Of a DNA stretch of 33,511 nt, positions 1 through 7,778 are shown in pieces. The notes beneath the pieces were generated by a model that had not been told where the DNA came from, searched no databases, and worked only from the letters and a program-made list of their open reading frames with translations. Positions within the stretch are counted from its first letter, which is position 1. Each line of letters begins with the position of its first letter. Origin of the DNA: Formivibrio sp. (GTDB lineage: Bacteria; Pseudomonadota; Gammaproteobacteria; Burkholderiales; Chitinibacteraceae); the NCBI GenBank assembly GCA_031291275.1, contig JARLJJ010000221.1, positions 1 through 33,511 on the forward strand. Direction: 5' to 3'. The translations under genes and the position numbers were made by a program.

Positions 1-69
1 CTCAGTGACCTGGGCGGGCTTTGCTGGACTTTGCAATTACCTTTGGTGCCGGAATTGGAGTATGCATGA
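1..69 (+). CDS. Sensor histidine kinase, C-terminal end only (BaeS-like by context)
   Basis: Reading from base 1 in frame gives 22 codons and a TGA at 67-69. The peptide ends with a pattern (GG, then alternating hydrophobic residues, then LPLVPEL) like the last beta strands of a histidine-kinase ATPase domain. Its stop overlaps the ATG of the response regulator at 66 in an ATGA arrangement, which is typical of translationally coupled kinase/regulator pairs. Only the extreme C-terminus is in the window, so the identification rests on the short tail plus the neighbour; BaeS is inferred from the BaeR-like partner. Confidence 0.6.
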   Translation, partial: LSDLGGLCWTLQLPLVPELEYA

Positions 70-761
70 ATACCAAACCGATCTTGATCGTGGAAGATGA
101 GCCGGAAATCGCCGGCATTCTGAATGATTATCTCCAGGCGGAGGGCTTTTCAACTGCCTGGCTGGCTCGGGGCGACGATGTATCGGATTGGCTGGAGATG
201 CATACGCCCGCGCTGATGCTGCTGGATCACACCCTGCCTGGCATGACCGGACTCGAAGTTTGCCGAGCCGTGCGGCGTTACTCGAACTTGCCCATCATTA
301 TGGTGACTTCGCGAATCGACGAGATTGATCGTTTGCTGGGGCTGGAACAGGGTGCAGACGATTATGTGTGCAAGCCGTTTAGTCCGCGCGAAGTCGTGGC
401 ACGAGTAAAAACAGTCTTGCGGCGCAGCGATGGGCGGTTAATTCCGGCTATGCCCACAACGGGTTCCCGCCTGCAGTTTGATGACGCAGCTTGGCGTGCA
501 TTGTTGGGCGGGCATGATCTGGAGCTGACCGCCATCGAATACCAACTGTTGCACTTTCTGGCATTGTCGCCAGGAAGGCTTTTTACGCGCAGCCAGCTTA
601 TTAACGAGATGTACCGGGATGGTCGGGTCGTGACGGATCGCACCATCGATAGCCATATCCGCAAGATTCGCAAGAAATTCGAACGTGTGCAGCCTGGATT
701 CGACCCGATCCAGTCGATGTATGGCGTCGGCTATCGTTTTGTCAGCCCGGCCATGCATTGA
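66..761 (+). CDS. baeR: OmpR-family response regulator, BaeR-like
   Basis: A 231-residue two-component regulator. The receiver domain (about 4-120) has the acidic pair E10/D11, phosphoacceptor D54 (LLDHTLPG), T81 and K103 (CKPFSPRE). The C-terminal winged helix (about 135-228) ends in the usual GVGYRF turn. The segment around EIDRLLGLE-GADDY-CKP-SPREVVARVKT closely matches what I recall of E. coli BaeR, the envelope-stress regulator that controls efflux genes. I chose ATG 66 over an upstream ATG at 21 because GGAG at 57-60 is well placed and the start overlaps the kinase stop. The kinase lies upstream, almost wholly outside the window. Target genes cannot be inferred here. Confidence 0.9.
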   Translation: MNTKPILIVEDEPEIAGILNDYLQAEGFSTAWLARGDDVSDWLEMHTPALMLLDHTLPGMTGLEVCRAVRRYSNLPIIMVTSRIDEIDRLLGLEQGADDYVCKPFSPREVVARVKTVLRRSDGRLIPAMPTTGSRLQFDDAAWRALLGGHDLELTAIEYQLLHFLALSPGRLFTRSQLINEMYRDGRVVTDRTIDSHIRKIRKKFERVQPGFDPIQSMYGVGYRFVSPAMH

Positions 762-969
762 ACACAGCGTGTTTCTCATTCAAGCGATGCAGTAATCTCG
801 TTAGAACCTCTCTCAGTAGGCAAGCGAGCCAAGGCCGCTGGCGGGAAGACGGAGCAAAGGCGCCCCGCAGGAAGTACTCTTGGGGTGTTCTGAGCGCCTC
901 TTGATGCCGCGCAGCCAATCCTGTGGGACTACCAGACGCGAAGGCGCAGCCGCCTAATGGGATGGGTTC

Positions 970-1671
970 TTATTCGTGGAACCGGGTGAATTCTTGGGCA
1001 GGAACGCGTCCAGTTTCCAGGGTGTTGACCGGGTCGGCTGGATCGGCATAGCCAAGCGACATGCCGCAGACGATGAATTCACTGTCCGGGATATCCAGTT
1101 CACGGTGCAGGATAGGGTGGTAGTCACAAAATGCAGCCTGCACGCAGGTATCCAGTCCGTAGGCCCGAGCGGCAATCATCAACGTCTGCAGGAAGCCACC
1201 ATAATCGATCAGGCTGCCTTGTCCCATGATACGGTCGAGGGAAAAAATCAGCCCAACGGGGGCATCGAAGAATTGGAAGTTACGTCCCCATTGCGCTTTC
1301 ATTTGGGATTTATCTTCCTTGCCGATTTTTAGCAGTCCGTACATGTCCAGGCCATTTTTGCGCCGACGTGACAGGTAAGGCTCTACCCAGTGCTGTGGGT
1401 AGTAGTCGTATTCGCCCTTGTGTTCGAACGTCGGGTGATCATATTCAGCCAGAATGGCCGTGCTGATGTTAGCCAATTTTGCACCGGTCAGAACATGGAC
1501 GTGCCACGGTTGGGTGTTGACCCCGCTGGGCGCACTGGCCGCCAGATCCAGAATTTCTAGCAGTATTTCTTTTGGCACGGGCGTCGGCAGGAAACGCCGG
1601 GTCGAGTGGCGCGAACGGATGGTTTGAGTGACGATTTCAACGGCAGTGGGATCAGGGGTCGGCATGGGCAT
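970..1671 (-). CDS. Nitroreductase family protein (FMN-dependent)
   Basis: A 233-residue nitroreductase-fold oxidoreductase. The N-terminal FMN-phosphate motif is SRHSTRRF (about 20-27), followed by the SAPSGVNTQPW segment (about 46-56) and a C-terminal CGMSLGYADP block, all typical of the NfnB/RutE-like group that reduces nitro compounds, quinones or enones with NAD(P)H. The length is normal. Two in-frame ATGs (1671, 1665) are possible and neither has a strong ribosome-binding site. It lies 82 bp after the EAL-domain gene on the same strand, so it could be the distal gene of that run or have its own promoter. It converges on the baeR-like gene. The substrate is unknown. Confidence 0.9.
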   Translation of the reverse strand: MPMPTPDPTAVEIVTQTIRSRHSTRRFLPTPVPKEILLEILDLAASAPSGVNTQPWHVHVLTGAKLANISTAILAEYDHPTFEHKGEYDYYPQHWVEPYLSRRRKNGLDMYGLLKIGKEDKSQMKAQWGRNFQFFDAPVGLIFSLDRIMGQGSLIDYGGFLQTLMIAARAYGLDTCVQAAFCDYHPILHRELDIPDSEFIVCGMSLGYADPADPVNTLETGRVPAQEFTRFHE

Positions 1672-1753
1672 GAACGAGGTTGTTGATGAAAACCAGCAGA
1701 ATTATCCGCCCCCGGTTGAGCAGATTGAAGTGATTAGTTGCCAGACGCAGGTA

Positions 1754-3412
1754 TCAGACTCTATTGGTCAGCCATTCACGCATTTTGCTGGCAGGCAGAG
1801 GAGTGCTTAGCAGGAAGCCTTGGGCAAGACGCACCCCTTGTTCACGCAAAAAGGTCAGTTGGCCCGGCGTTTCCACGCCTTGGGCGACCACGGCAAGATC
1901 CATGGCTGCTGCGAGCGAGACGATGGCGCGAATCACGCCGCAAGTGGCCGTACTGCTTTCCAGTTCCTGCACCAGGCTGCGCTCAATCTTGAACATATCC
2001 AGCGGGAAATGCTGTAGCTGCTGCAGGGAAATCGGGTCGATCCCCATGTCGTCGATAGCAATCTGGATGCCGCAACTGCGCAGATGGGCCAGTTTTTCCC
2101 GGGAAAGAGAGCTTTGGTTGGCGACCGTTTTGCCCCGGATTTCCAGCCGCAGACGCTGGGCGGCTATATTCATGTCGTCAAGCAGGGCAAGAATCTGCTC
2201 GGCCAAAGGCTCATCGAGCAATTGTTCGGCAGGCAGGTTGATGCCAAGCCGGCTATCTGACGGGATCAGTCCATCCACAATCCATTGTTCATGAATGGCC
2301 AGACCTTTCTGCAGCATGATCCAGCTGAGCTGTTTGATCAGGCCATTGCGTTCCATCAGGGGAAGAAACTGGCGTGGTTCCAATACTTGATCTTGACGCG
2401 GCCAGCGGGCCAGGACTTCAAAGCCAATGACGGCACTATCTGCAAGGCGCACGATGGGCTGGAACCAGGGTTCAAAGGTTTGCTCGATCAGCGCAGCAAC
2501 GATTTCGCGTTCGATTTGAAGCTGTTGGGCCAATACTTCCGGCGTGGTGGGATCATAGGTCAGATGACAATATTCGCCGTGGCTGGCGGCCAGCCGAGCG
2601 GCACTTTCCGCGGCATGAAGCAAATGTTCCTCATTGCCGAAAATCTGCGTAGTGTCCGCTGAACCGATCGCAGCGCCGACCTGCAGGGTGTGCGAACCGA
2701 TCTGTACCGGTTGGCGCAATGCCAGCAGCAGGCGCTCGGTAATGGACGGAATGTTTCTTCCTGTCGCAACCATTTCCAGCAGGACCGCATATTCCAGTGC
2801 ATCGGGCTGTGCCACCAGATCCCAGGGCCGCAATTCGCGACTGATACGCTCGCCCAGAATCCGTGCCAGTTGGGCTTGTTCTTCGTTGTTGAGCAAGTCG
2901 ACGTGGCTGGCTGGCAAGTGAATGCGAATCGACAGGACACCTGCCGCATGGGATTCACCGAAGCGCAAGCGCGCCAAAGAGCGCTCCAATCGGTCAAGGA
3001 AGACGATGCGGTTGGGCAGGCGGGTATAAGGATCAAGGATCTTGTGTTCGCTGATGTCGGTAAACGATCCGGCAATCAAGCTGACCGTCCCGTCGGCATT
3101 GCGCTCGCAGTGGGCACGAAGCCGCACCCAGCGGTAATCCCCGGTTTCAATGCGCAGGCGATGTTCGGACTCGAACTGGTCATTGCTTCCCGACAGGAAC
3201 CCGTCGAATTGATGCAGTACTGCACTCCCTTCATCCGGGTGCAGGCGTGAGTGCCATTCTGCCATCCCGGGCTTGAGCGCGGTTTCTGGATCGAGACCCG
3301 TCAGCCGGAACCAAGCCGCGCCCCAGCTAATCTCATCATTGACAGGCTTCCAAAGCCAAAGTGCATCATTGGAGGCTTCAAGCAACAGATCAAGTGCGCG
3401 GTTGTCGGACAT
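1754..3412 (-). CDS. PAS-GGDEF-EAL protein with degenerate GGDEF and EAL active sites
   Basis: Predicted cytoplasmic c-di-GMP-type protein of 552 residues. Order: PAS/PAC (about 5-125, ending in the usual DISEHK linker), GGDEF-like domain (about 125-285), EAL-like domain (about 300-550). The GGDEF signature is DALEY (204-208), so cyclase activity is not expected. In the EAL domain E332 (EVL), N of GINL, E of RLEI, the DD pair and K of FKIERS remain. However, the DDFGTG loop reads DDMGIDP, the second glutamate of the LEITE-type motif is gone, and the catalytic glutamate of AEGVET is Q511. It is probably a c-di-GMP receptor or dead phosphodiesterase. I chose ATG 3412 (GGAAA upstream); a TTG at 3463 would overlap the upstream regulator's stop. 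Confidence 0.85.
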   Translation of the reverse strand: MSDNRALDLLLEASNDALWLWKPVNDEISWGAAWFRLTGLDPETALKPGMAEWHSRLHPDEGSAVLHQFDGFLSGSNDQFESEHRLRIETGDYRWVRLRAHCERNADGTVSLIAGSFTDISEHKILDPYTRLPNRIVFLDRLERSLARLRFGESHAAGVLSIRIHLPASHVDLLNNEEQAQLARILGERISRELRPWDLVAQPDALEYAVLLEMVATGRNIPSITERLLLALRQPVQIGSHTLQVGAAIGSADTTQIFGNEEHLLHAAESAARLAASHGEYCHLTYDPTTPEVLAQQLQIEREIVAALIEQTFEPWFQPIVRLADSAVIGFEVLARWPRQDQVLEPRQFLPLMERNGLIKQLSWIMLQKGLAIHEQWIVDGLIPSDSRLGINLPAEQLLDEPLAEQILALLDDMNIAAQRLRLEIRGKTVANQSSLSREKLAHLRSCGIQIAIDDMGIDPISLQQLQHFPLDMFKIERSLVQELESSTATCGVIRAIVSLAAAMDLAVVAQGVETPGQLTFLREQGVRLAQGFLLSTPLPASKMREWLTNRV

Positions 3413-3459
3413 AGTGATTTCCATTGGGCACGGTGGAGTGGCAGACGACGGGGCAAGAA

Positions 3460-4074
3460 TCAAATATCGATTCCGGCATCCCGTAGCAAGGCCGCAAGCT
3501 CCATTGCGGTCTTGACCTGCATTTTTTCCAAGGTACGTGCACGGTGAACTTCGACTGTTTTCATGCTGATGGATAGGTCATCGGCAATTTGCTTATTGAG
3601 CCGGCCAACCAGAATCAACTTCATGACTTCACGTTCGCGCGGGGTCAAGTGCCCCAATCTGGCCTCGGCTGATTCCCGTGTTTCAAAGGTACGGCGTCGA
3701 TCGGCATCCTGATTCAGGCAACGTTCGACCAGATCGACGATATCGTTGTCGGCAAAAGGTTTTTCAACAAAATCGGCAGCGCCATCCTTGAGTGCTGTGA
3801 CGGCCATCGGCACATCACCGTGACCAGTCAGAAAAACCACGGGCGGGCAGTAAGCGTGTGCTTTGAGTCGACTGAATGCTTCCAGTCCGCTCATGCCTGG
3901 CATGCGCACATCCATCAGCAGGCAGCCAAAATCTTCCGGTCGATAAGCGGCAAGGAAGGTTTCGGCATCGGCAAAGGTGCTGACCTGATGGTTGCGGGTA
4001 GAGAAAAGCCAGGAGAGAGCGTCCCGGAGCGCATCATCGTCGTCAATGATGCCAATGCGGCGTTCAGGGTTCAT
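3460..4074 (-). CDS. FixJ/NarL-type response regulator
   Basis: A 204-residue regulator with a receiver domain (about 5-120; acidic residues D11-D13, phosphoacceptor D55 in LLMDVRMPG, T of FLTGHGD, K of VEKPF) and a LuxR-type helix-turn-helix (about 140-200; LTPREREVM, IADDLSISMKTVEVHR). This layout is that of FixJ, TtrR and DctR-like regulators. It overlaps the end of the sensor kinase gene by 11 bp, so the two are co-translated partners. The following EAL gene starts 47 bp later, suggesting that phosphorelay and c-di-GMP signalling are co-expressed. Targets are unknown; ldhA immediately upstream of the kinase is an obvious candidate. Confidence 0.92.
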   Translation of the reverse strand: MNPERRIGIIDDDDALRDALSWLFSTRNHQVSTFADAETFLAAYRPEDFGCLLMDVRMPGMSGLEAFSRLKAHAYCPPVVFLTGHGDVPMAVTALKDGAADFVEKPFADNDIVDLVERCLNQDADRRRTFETRESAEARLGHLTPREREVMKLILVGRLNKQIADDLSISMKTVEVHRARTLEKMQVKTAMELAALLRDAGIDI

Positions 4075-6412
4075 GGGCTTGTGGTTCCTCGCTGAAAGGC
4101 ACGGTAAAGATAAAGCGGCAGCCGCCGCCGGGATTCGGTTCCACCCACAACCGGCCTTGATGGTGTTCGATGATCGAACGGCAGATATTCAGCCCCATCC
4201 CCATGCCGGTAGTCTTGGTGCTATAGAACGGTTTGAACAATTGTTCCAGTTGTTCCGGTGCAATGCCAGTGCCACGATCGGCAATCACGACGCGAAGTTG
4301 CTCATTGTCGCGTGAAAGCCGCACATGCAGGGTGCGTTTGTCTGTTGGCGTGGCTTGCATGGCTTCGATGGCATTGCGCAGCAGGTTGAAGATAACCTGT
4401 TCCAGCATGACTGCATCGGCAAACAACGGGGGCAGGCCGGGTTCTCGTTCTATGGAAAGCTTGATCCGGTGTTTCTGGACCTCGGCCTTCAACAGGCTTC
4501 GCGCGGTATTGATCAGATCATCTACCTGGCAGCTGCGGCGGTGCGGTGCCTGGCGCTGAACAAATTCGCGGATGCCGCGGATGATTTGCCCGGCGCGTTT
4601 GGCCTGCTCCCCCATCTTGTCGATTGCCTGATCGAGCTGGCGCAAGTTGGGTTGCGTCTGGCCCAGCAGGTTGCGGCAGCCGGAGGCGTAACTCGCAATG
4701 GCGGCAAGGGGCTGGTTCAACTCATGCGCCAGGCTGGAAGCCATTTCCCCCATGCTGACGAGCCGGGCAGTCTGCTGCATCTGCTCATTTTGCTGGCGTT
4801 CTCTTTCGGCGTCGTCGCGCCGGGTGGTGATGTCCGCTGCGGTATCGAGCCAGACCACAGAACCATCGACCCAGACACTGCGCCGACTCTGGATGTGGTA
4901 CCAACGGTTGCGGTAGGCATCGAACCATTCGGCATCGACCGGCGGCCAGTCGCGGCGCGGAAAAAATGGCGCAACACAACAGGCACCGTGTCGTTCAGGC
5001 AGACCGAAGGCGCGATCAAAGTGGGCATTGGACAACAATAATTCGCCGGTGGTGGCGTTGCTGACCGAAACCGCGCTATCCAGCCCGTTGAGGACGGTAA
5101 TGAAGCGTTCGTGCGCAGCCTGCAATGCTTCACGTTCGTGCTGCAGTTCGGTGATGTCATAAACGGAACTGATCCAACCGGTATGTTGCCCCTCGTCATC
5201 CACGAGCGGGGCGACGTAGATACGAACATCGAAACGTTCGCCGTTGCGGCGCATCAGTTTGAGCTGGAATCCATTGGCGTTGAACTGGCCGGAAAGAATG
5301 GCATCCTGTACTGCCTGGCAGCGAGCCTCTTCCTCGGGGGGCCAGAAAGGTTTGGGCGGCGTGTTGTTGATCAGCTCCTCGGCGGACCAGCCGATCATCT
5401 CGCTGAAGGCACGGTTGGTGTAAAGCGTGCGCCCCGTGCTGTCCATGGCCAGAATGCCGGTCACCAGCGAATTTTCAATGGCTTGGCGCATGGCGGTTTC
5501 CTTGCGCAACTGCGATTCTGCCGCTTGGCGGCCCCGGATATGCAGGCGCAATGCCCAGGTTGAGATAATCATCAACAGGGCAAGGACGGTCAGTGAGGCG
5601 GTGAGCGCAGTTTGCCAACCCACTTCTTCCGGATAGGGTGCAGCGGCAAGTTGCAGGTCGGTAGGCGGGAGATCCAGTGCAACGGAACGGCTAACATCCA
5701 TGTGCTCTTGCCGGCGATCAAAGCGCGTGGCAATGGCTTGGCCATTGGCATCCTGCAGGCTGATTTCATAGCGCTGGCTGATCCACCAAGGCGTGCGCAG
5801 TTGCAACAGGGAATGCAAAGACACCCAGGCAATCAAATCATGCCGCCCGCCGTAGACCAGTTTGACCGGAGTGACAATGGCGATCAGGCTGTTGCCGTGC
5901 TCATCCGTGATGCGGCGGGTTAGGACTGTCTCATCGTGCTCGGCCGTGATGGCCCGAGCGGCCAGGATGGCGGGATGGGTGATGGTCGGCTCGCCAGGGG
6001 AAACTGATGTTGGCGCGCGCCAGCGGGTCTGGCCAGTTTCGTCCACATATTCGAGCGCAAAAACTTCCGGATTGTTCTGTAACAGCGAAAGACTGCGCCC
6101 GATAAAATCGGCCGAGCCCAGTCCTTGGGCGCCGAGCGTGGCCGAAAGTGTTTCCAGTTCACGTTGATCGCTGGCTACTTGAATACGAAGCGCTTGCTTA
6201 AGCCACAGCAGATCCTGTTCCAGTTGTGCGGTGGTGCGTTCGTGATCGCTCTTCACGTTTTGCGCCAGGAAAATCACAAATGCCAACGCGAATATCGCCG
6301 CAGCCATACTGGGCAAAATCAACAACCAGTGTGAGGCGCGCGATGAAATGCGCTCAAACTGCGGTTTTTTTAGCCGCGGCATACGCAATTTGCGCCGGTA
6401 TGTTTTGGCCAT
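4064..6412 (-). CDS. Membrane PAS-PAS sensor histidine kinase
   Basis: A 782-residue sensor kinase. A membrane helix at about 28-50 and another at about 268-290 flank a periplasmic sensor region of roughly 215 residues without a motif I recognise. Then come two PAS domains (about 305-425 and 430-535), a HisKA domain with phospho-acceptor H563 in AHELNQPL, and an ATPase domain (N-box NLLRNAIEAM, ADRGTGI, GMGMGLNICRS). The HELNQPL/NAIEAM type pairs with FixJ/DctD-like regulators, consistent with the overlapping downstream gene. The start lies 8 bp after the ldhA stop, so ldhA and the kinase are very likely one transcript. The signal is unknown; the lactate dehydrogenase link suggests a redox or carboxylate cue, which is inference. 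Confidence 0.93.
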   Translation of the reverse strand: MAKTYRRKLRMPRLKKPQFERISSRASHWLLILPSMAAAIFALAFVIFLAQNVKSDHERTTAQLEQDLLWLKQALRIQVASDQRELETLSATLGAQGLGSADFIGRSLSLLQNNPEVFALEYVDETGQTRWRAPTSVSPGEPTITHPAILAARAITAEHDETVLTRRITDEHGNSLIAIVTPVKLVYGGRHDLIAWVSLHSLLQLRTPWWISQRYEISLQDANGQAIATRFDRRQEHMDVSRSVALDLPPTDLQLAAAPYPEEVGWQTALTASLTVLALLMIISTWALRLHIRGRQAAESQLRKETAMRQAIENSLVTGILAMDSTGRTLYTNRAFSEMIGWSAEELINNTPPKPFWPPEEEARCQAVQDAILSGQFNANGFQLKLMRRNGERFDVRIYVAPLVDDEGQHTGWISSVYDITELQHEREALQAAHERFITVLNGLDSAVSVSNATTGELLLSNAHFDRAFGLPERHGACCVAPFFPRRDWPPVDAEWFDAYRNRWYHIQSRRSVWVDGSVVWLDTAADITTRRDDAERERQQNEQMQQTARLVSMGEMASSLAHELNQPLAAIASYASGCRNLLGQTQPNLRQLDQAIDKMGEQAKRAGQIIRGIREFVQRQAPHRRSCQVDDLINTARSLLKAEVQKHRIKLSIEREPGLPPLFADAVMLEQVIFNLLRNAIEAMQATPTDKRTLHVRLSRDNEQLRVVIADRGTGIAPEQLEQLFKPFYSTKTTGMGMGLNICRSIIEHHQGRLWVEPNPGGGCRFIFTVPFSEEPQAHEP

Positions 6413-6420
6413 AGTCAGAT

Positions 6421-7422
6421 TTAGGCAGTCGGGAGGACTTCGTTGACCAGTTTTTCGCCGCGTTCAAAAATGGTTGCGTTGGCGAGTACGGTATGGGCAA
6501 TGTTGGAGAGTGCTTCGTCGGTCAGAAAGCCTTGATGCGAGGTAATGATCACATTGGGGAAAGTTGTTAGTCGAGCCAACAGATCATCCTGCAGCGCGGC
6601 AAAGGAGAGGTCTTCAAAGAACACGCCCTCTTCGTATTCGTATACATCCAGCCCTACGCCACCCAGTTGTCCGGATTTCAATGCAACGAGCAAGGCTTCT
6701 GTATCGATCAGGGCGCCTCGACTGGTATTGATGATGACGGCACCGCGCTTCATGCGAAACAGCACGTCAGCGTTAAACAGGTGATGTGTGTCCAGTGTCA
6801 GTGGTGTGTGCAGCGAGATGATGTCCGCACGTTGCAATAACTCGTCAAAACTGACGTTTTCCCCGCCCAGTTCCGTGACGTAGGTATTGTCTGGCGTACG
6901 GTCATAGGCAATCAGCTTCATGCCAAAGCCTTTGGCAATGCGCAGGGTTGCAATGCCAATTTTGCCTGCGCCGACCACCGCGAAGGTGCGTCCGCTCAAA
7001 TTGAAGCCGACCAGTCCTTCCAAAGAGAAATTGCCGTCGCGTACCCGGGTATAAGCGCGATGAGTGCGACGCACGAGGGTAAGCAGCAAGGCGAATACGT
7101 GTTCTGCCACACCTTCTGGCGAATAGGCCGGTACCCGCATGACCTTGATGCCTTGTTGTGCTGCTGCGGAGATATCCACCGAGTTGAAACCGGCCGAGCG
7201 CAGTGTGATCAGCTTGACGCCAAGTCGAGCCAGTTCCTCTATAGTGGCGGCATCCACCCGGTCATTGACGAATGGACAGACTGCGTCAAAACCTGCAGCC
7301 AAAGGAACAGTGGCGCGGTTGAGTCGATCTTCGAAGAACTCCAGTTTGTGACCAAACTCCGTGTTGGCCTTGGTCAGGGCCGCCCGGTCATAACGTTTGC
7401 TGTCGAATACGGCGATGCGCAT
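6421..7422 (-). CDS. ldhA: D-lactate dehydrogenase (fermentative, NAD-dependent)
   Basis: A 333-residue D-2-hydroxyacid dehydrogenase that reduces pyruvate to D-lactate with NADH in the cytoplasm. The Rossmann glycine motif VVGAGKIG, the catalytic arginine in NTSRGALID, the glutamate in DVYEYEEG and the histidine in TSHQGFLTDEA are all present. The DVYEYEEGVFFEDLS block is characteristic of the E. coli LdhA subgroup rather than SerA or formate dehydrogenases. The start ATG 7422 has AGGA 9 bp upstream. It sits between the small RRM-like gene (27 bp gap) and the sensor kinase (8 bp gap), an uncommon setting for ldhA, and suggests joint control with the two-component genes. Confidence 0.94.
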   Translation of the reverse strand: MRIAVFDSKRYDRAALTKANTEFGHKLEFFEDRLNRATVPLAAGFDAVCPFVNDRVDAATIEELARLGVKLITLRSAGFNSVDISAAAQQGIKVMRVPAYSPEGVAEHVFALLLTLVRRTHRAYTRVRDGNFSLEGLVGFNLSGRTFAVVGAGKIGIATLRIAKGFGMKLIAYDRTPDNTYVTELGGENVSFDELLQRADIISLHTPLTLDTHHLFNADVLFRMKRGAVIINTSRGALIDTEALLVALKSGQLGGVGLDVYEYEEGVFFEDLSFAALQDDLLARLTTFPNVIITSHQGFLTDEALSNIAHTVLANATIFERGEKLVNEVLPTA

Positions 7423-7449
7423 GGCGGAATTCCTGCTGAATTGGACGAA

Positions 7450-7695
7450 TTAGTGAAAAAGCGTGGCGAGACTGGCATGCAGGGCATGCTCCATCCAGAT
7501 GCGGCCATCGAGCAATTTGACAACGGCTTCCATGTCGGCATGGTCCAGGTCGAAATTGATGACCGCCGAAGGTTTGCCGCGCAAGCCGGGGGCGATGGTC
7601 ATATTGATGGGGGCCGGGATACCCAGTTCGACGAACAGCGCGAGAATGTCGTTTTCTGTCGCCGCGGGCGGCAGGCTATCAAGCATCAGTTGCAT
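7450..7695 (-). CDS. Small RRM-like (RNA-recognition-fold) protein, putative
   Basis: Encodes 81 residues from ATG 7695. The pattern resembles a minimal RNA-recognition motif: a first strand LMLDSLP, helix ENDILALFVELG, a central strand GKPSAVINFD in the RNP1 position, then helix ADMEAVVKLLDGR and a last strand. The aromatic RNP residues are mostly missing, so RNA binding is not assured. An upstream in-frame ATG at 7782 overlaps the slt stop (ATGA) and would add 29 residues that look unlike a domain; translational coupling makes that start possible. Neither start has a strong ribosome-binding site. It lies between slt and ldhA on the same strand. The family assignment is by pattern only. Confidence 0.6.
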   Translation of the reverse strand: MQLMLDSLPPAATENDILALFVELGIPAPINMTIAPGLRGKPSAVINFDLDHADMEAVVKLLDGRIWMEHALHASLATLFH

Positions 7696-7778
7696 AAGAT
7701 TTTCTCGGAAAGGAGTTTCATGAAGTTTACCGCGAAAGGAGAATGGCTGCGCAGTCCTGCATCCGGCCTGGGTGTTGA

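Noticed and set aside
840..953. Several short GC-rich inverted repeats between baeR-like and nitroreductase genes
   Set aside because: Imperfect stems without T-tracts; a bidirectional terminator is plausible but cannot be supported.
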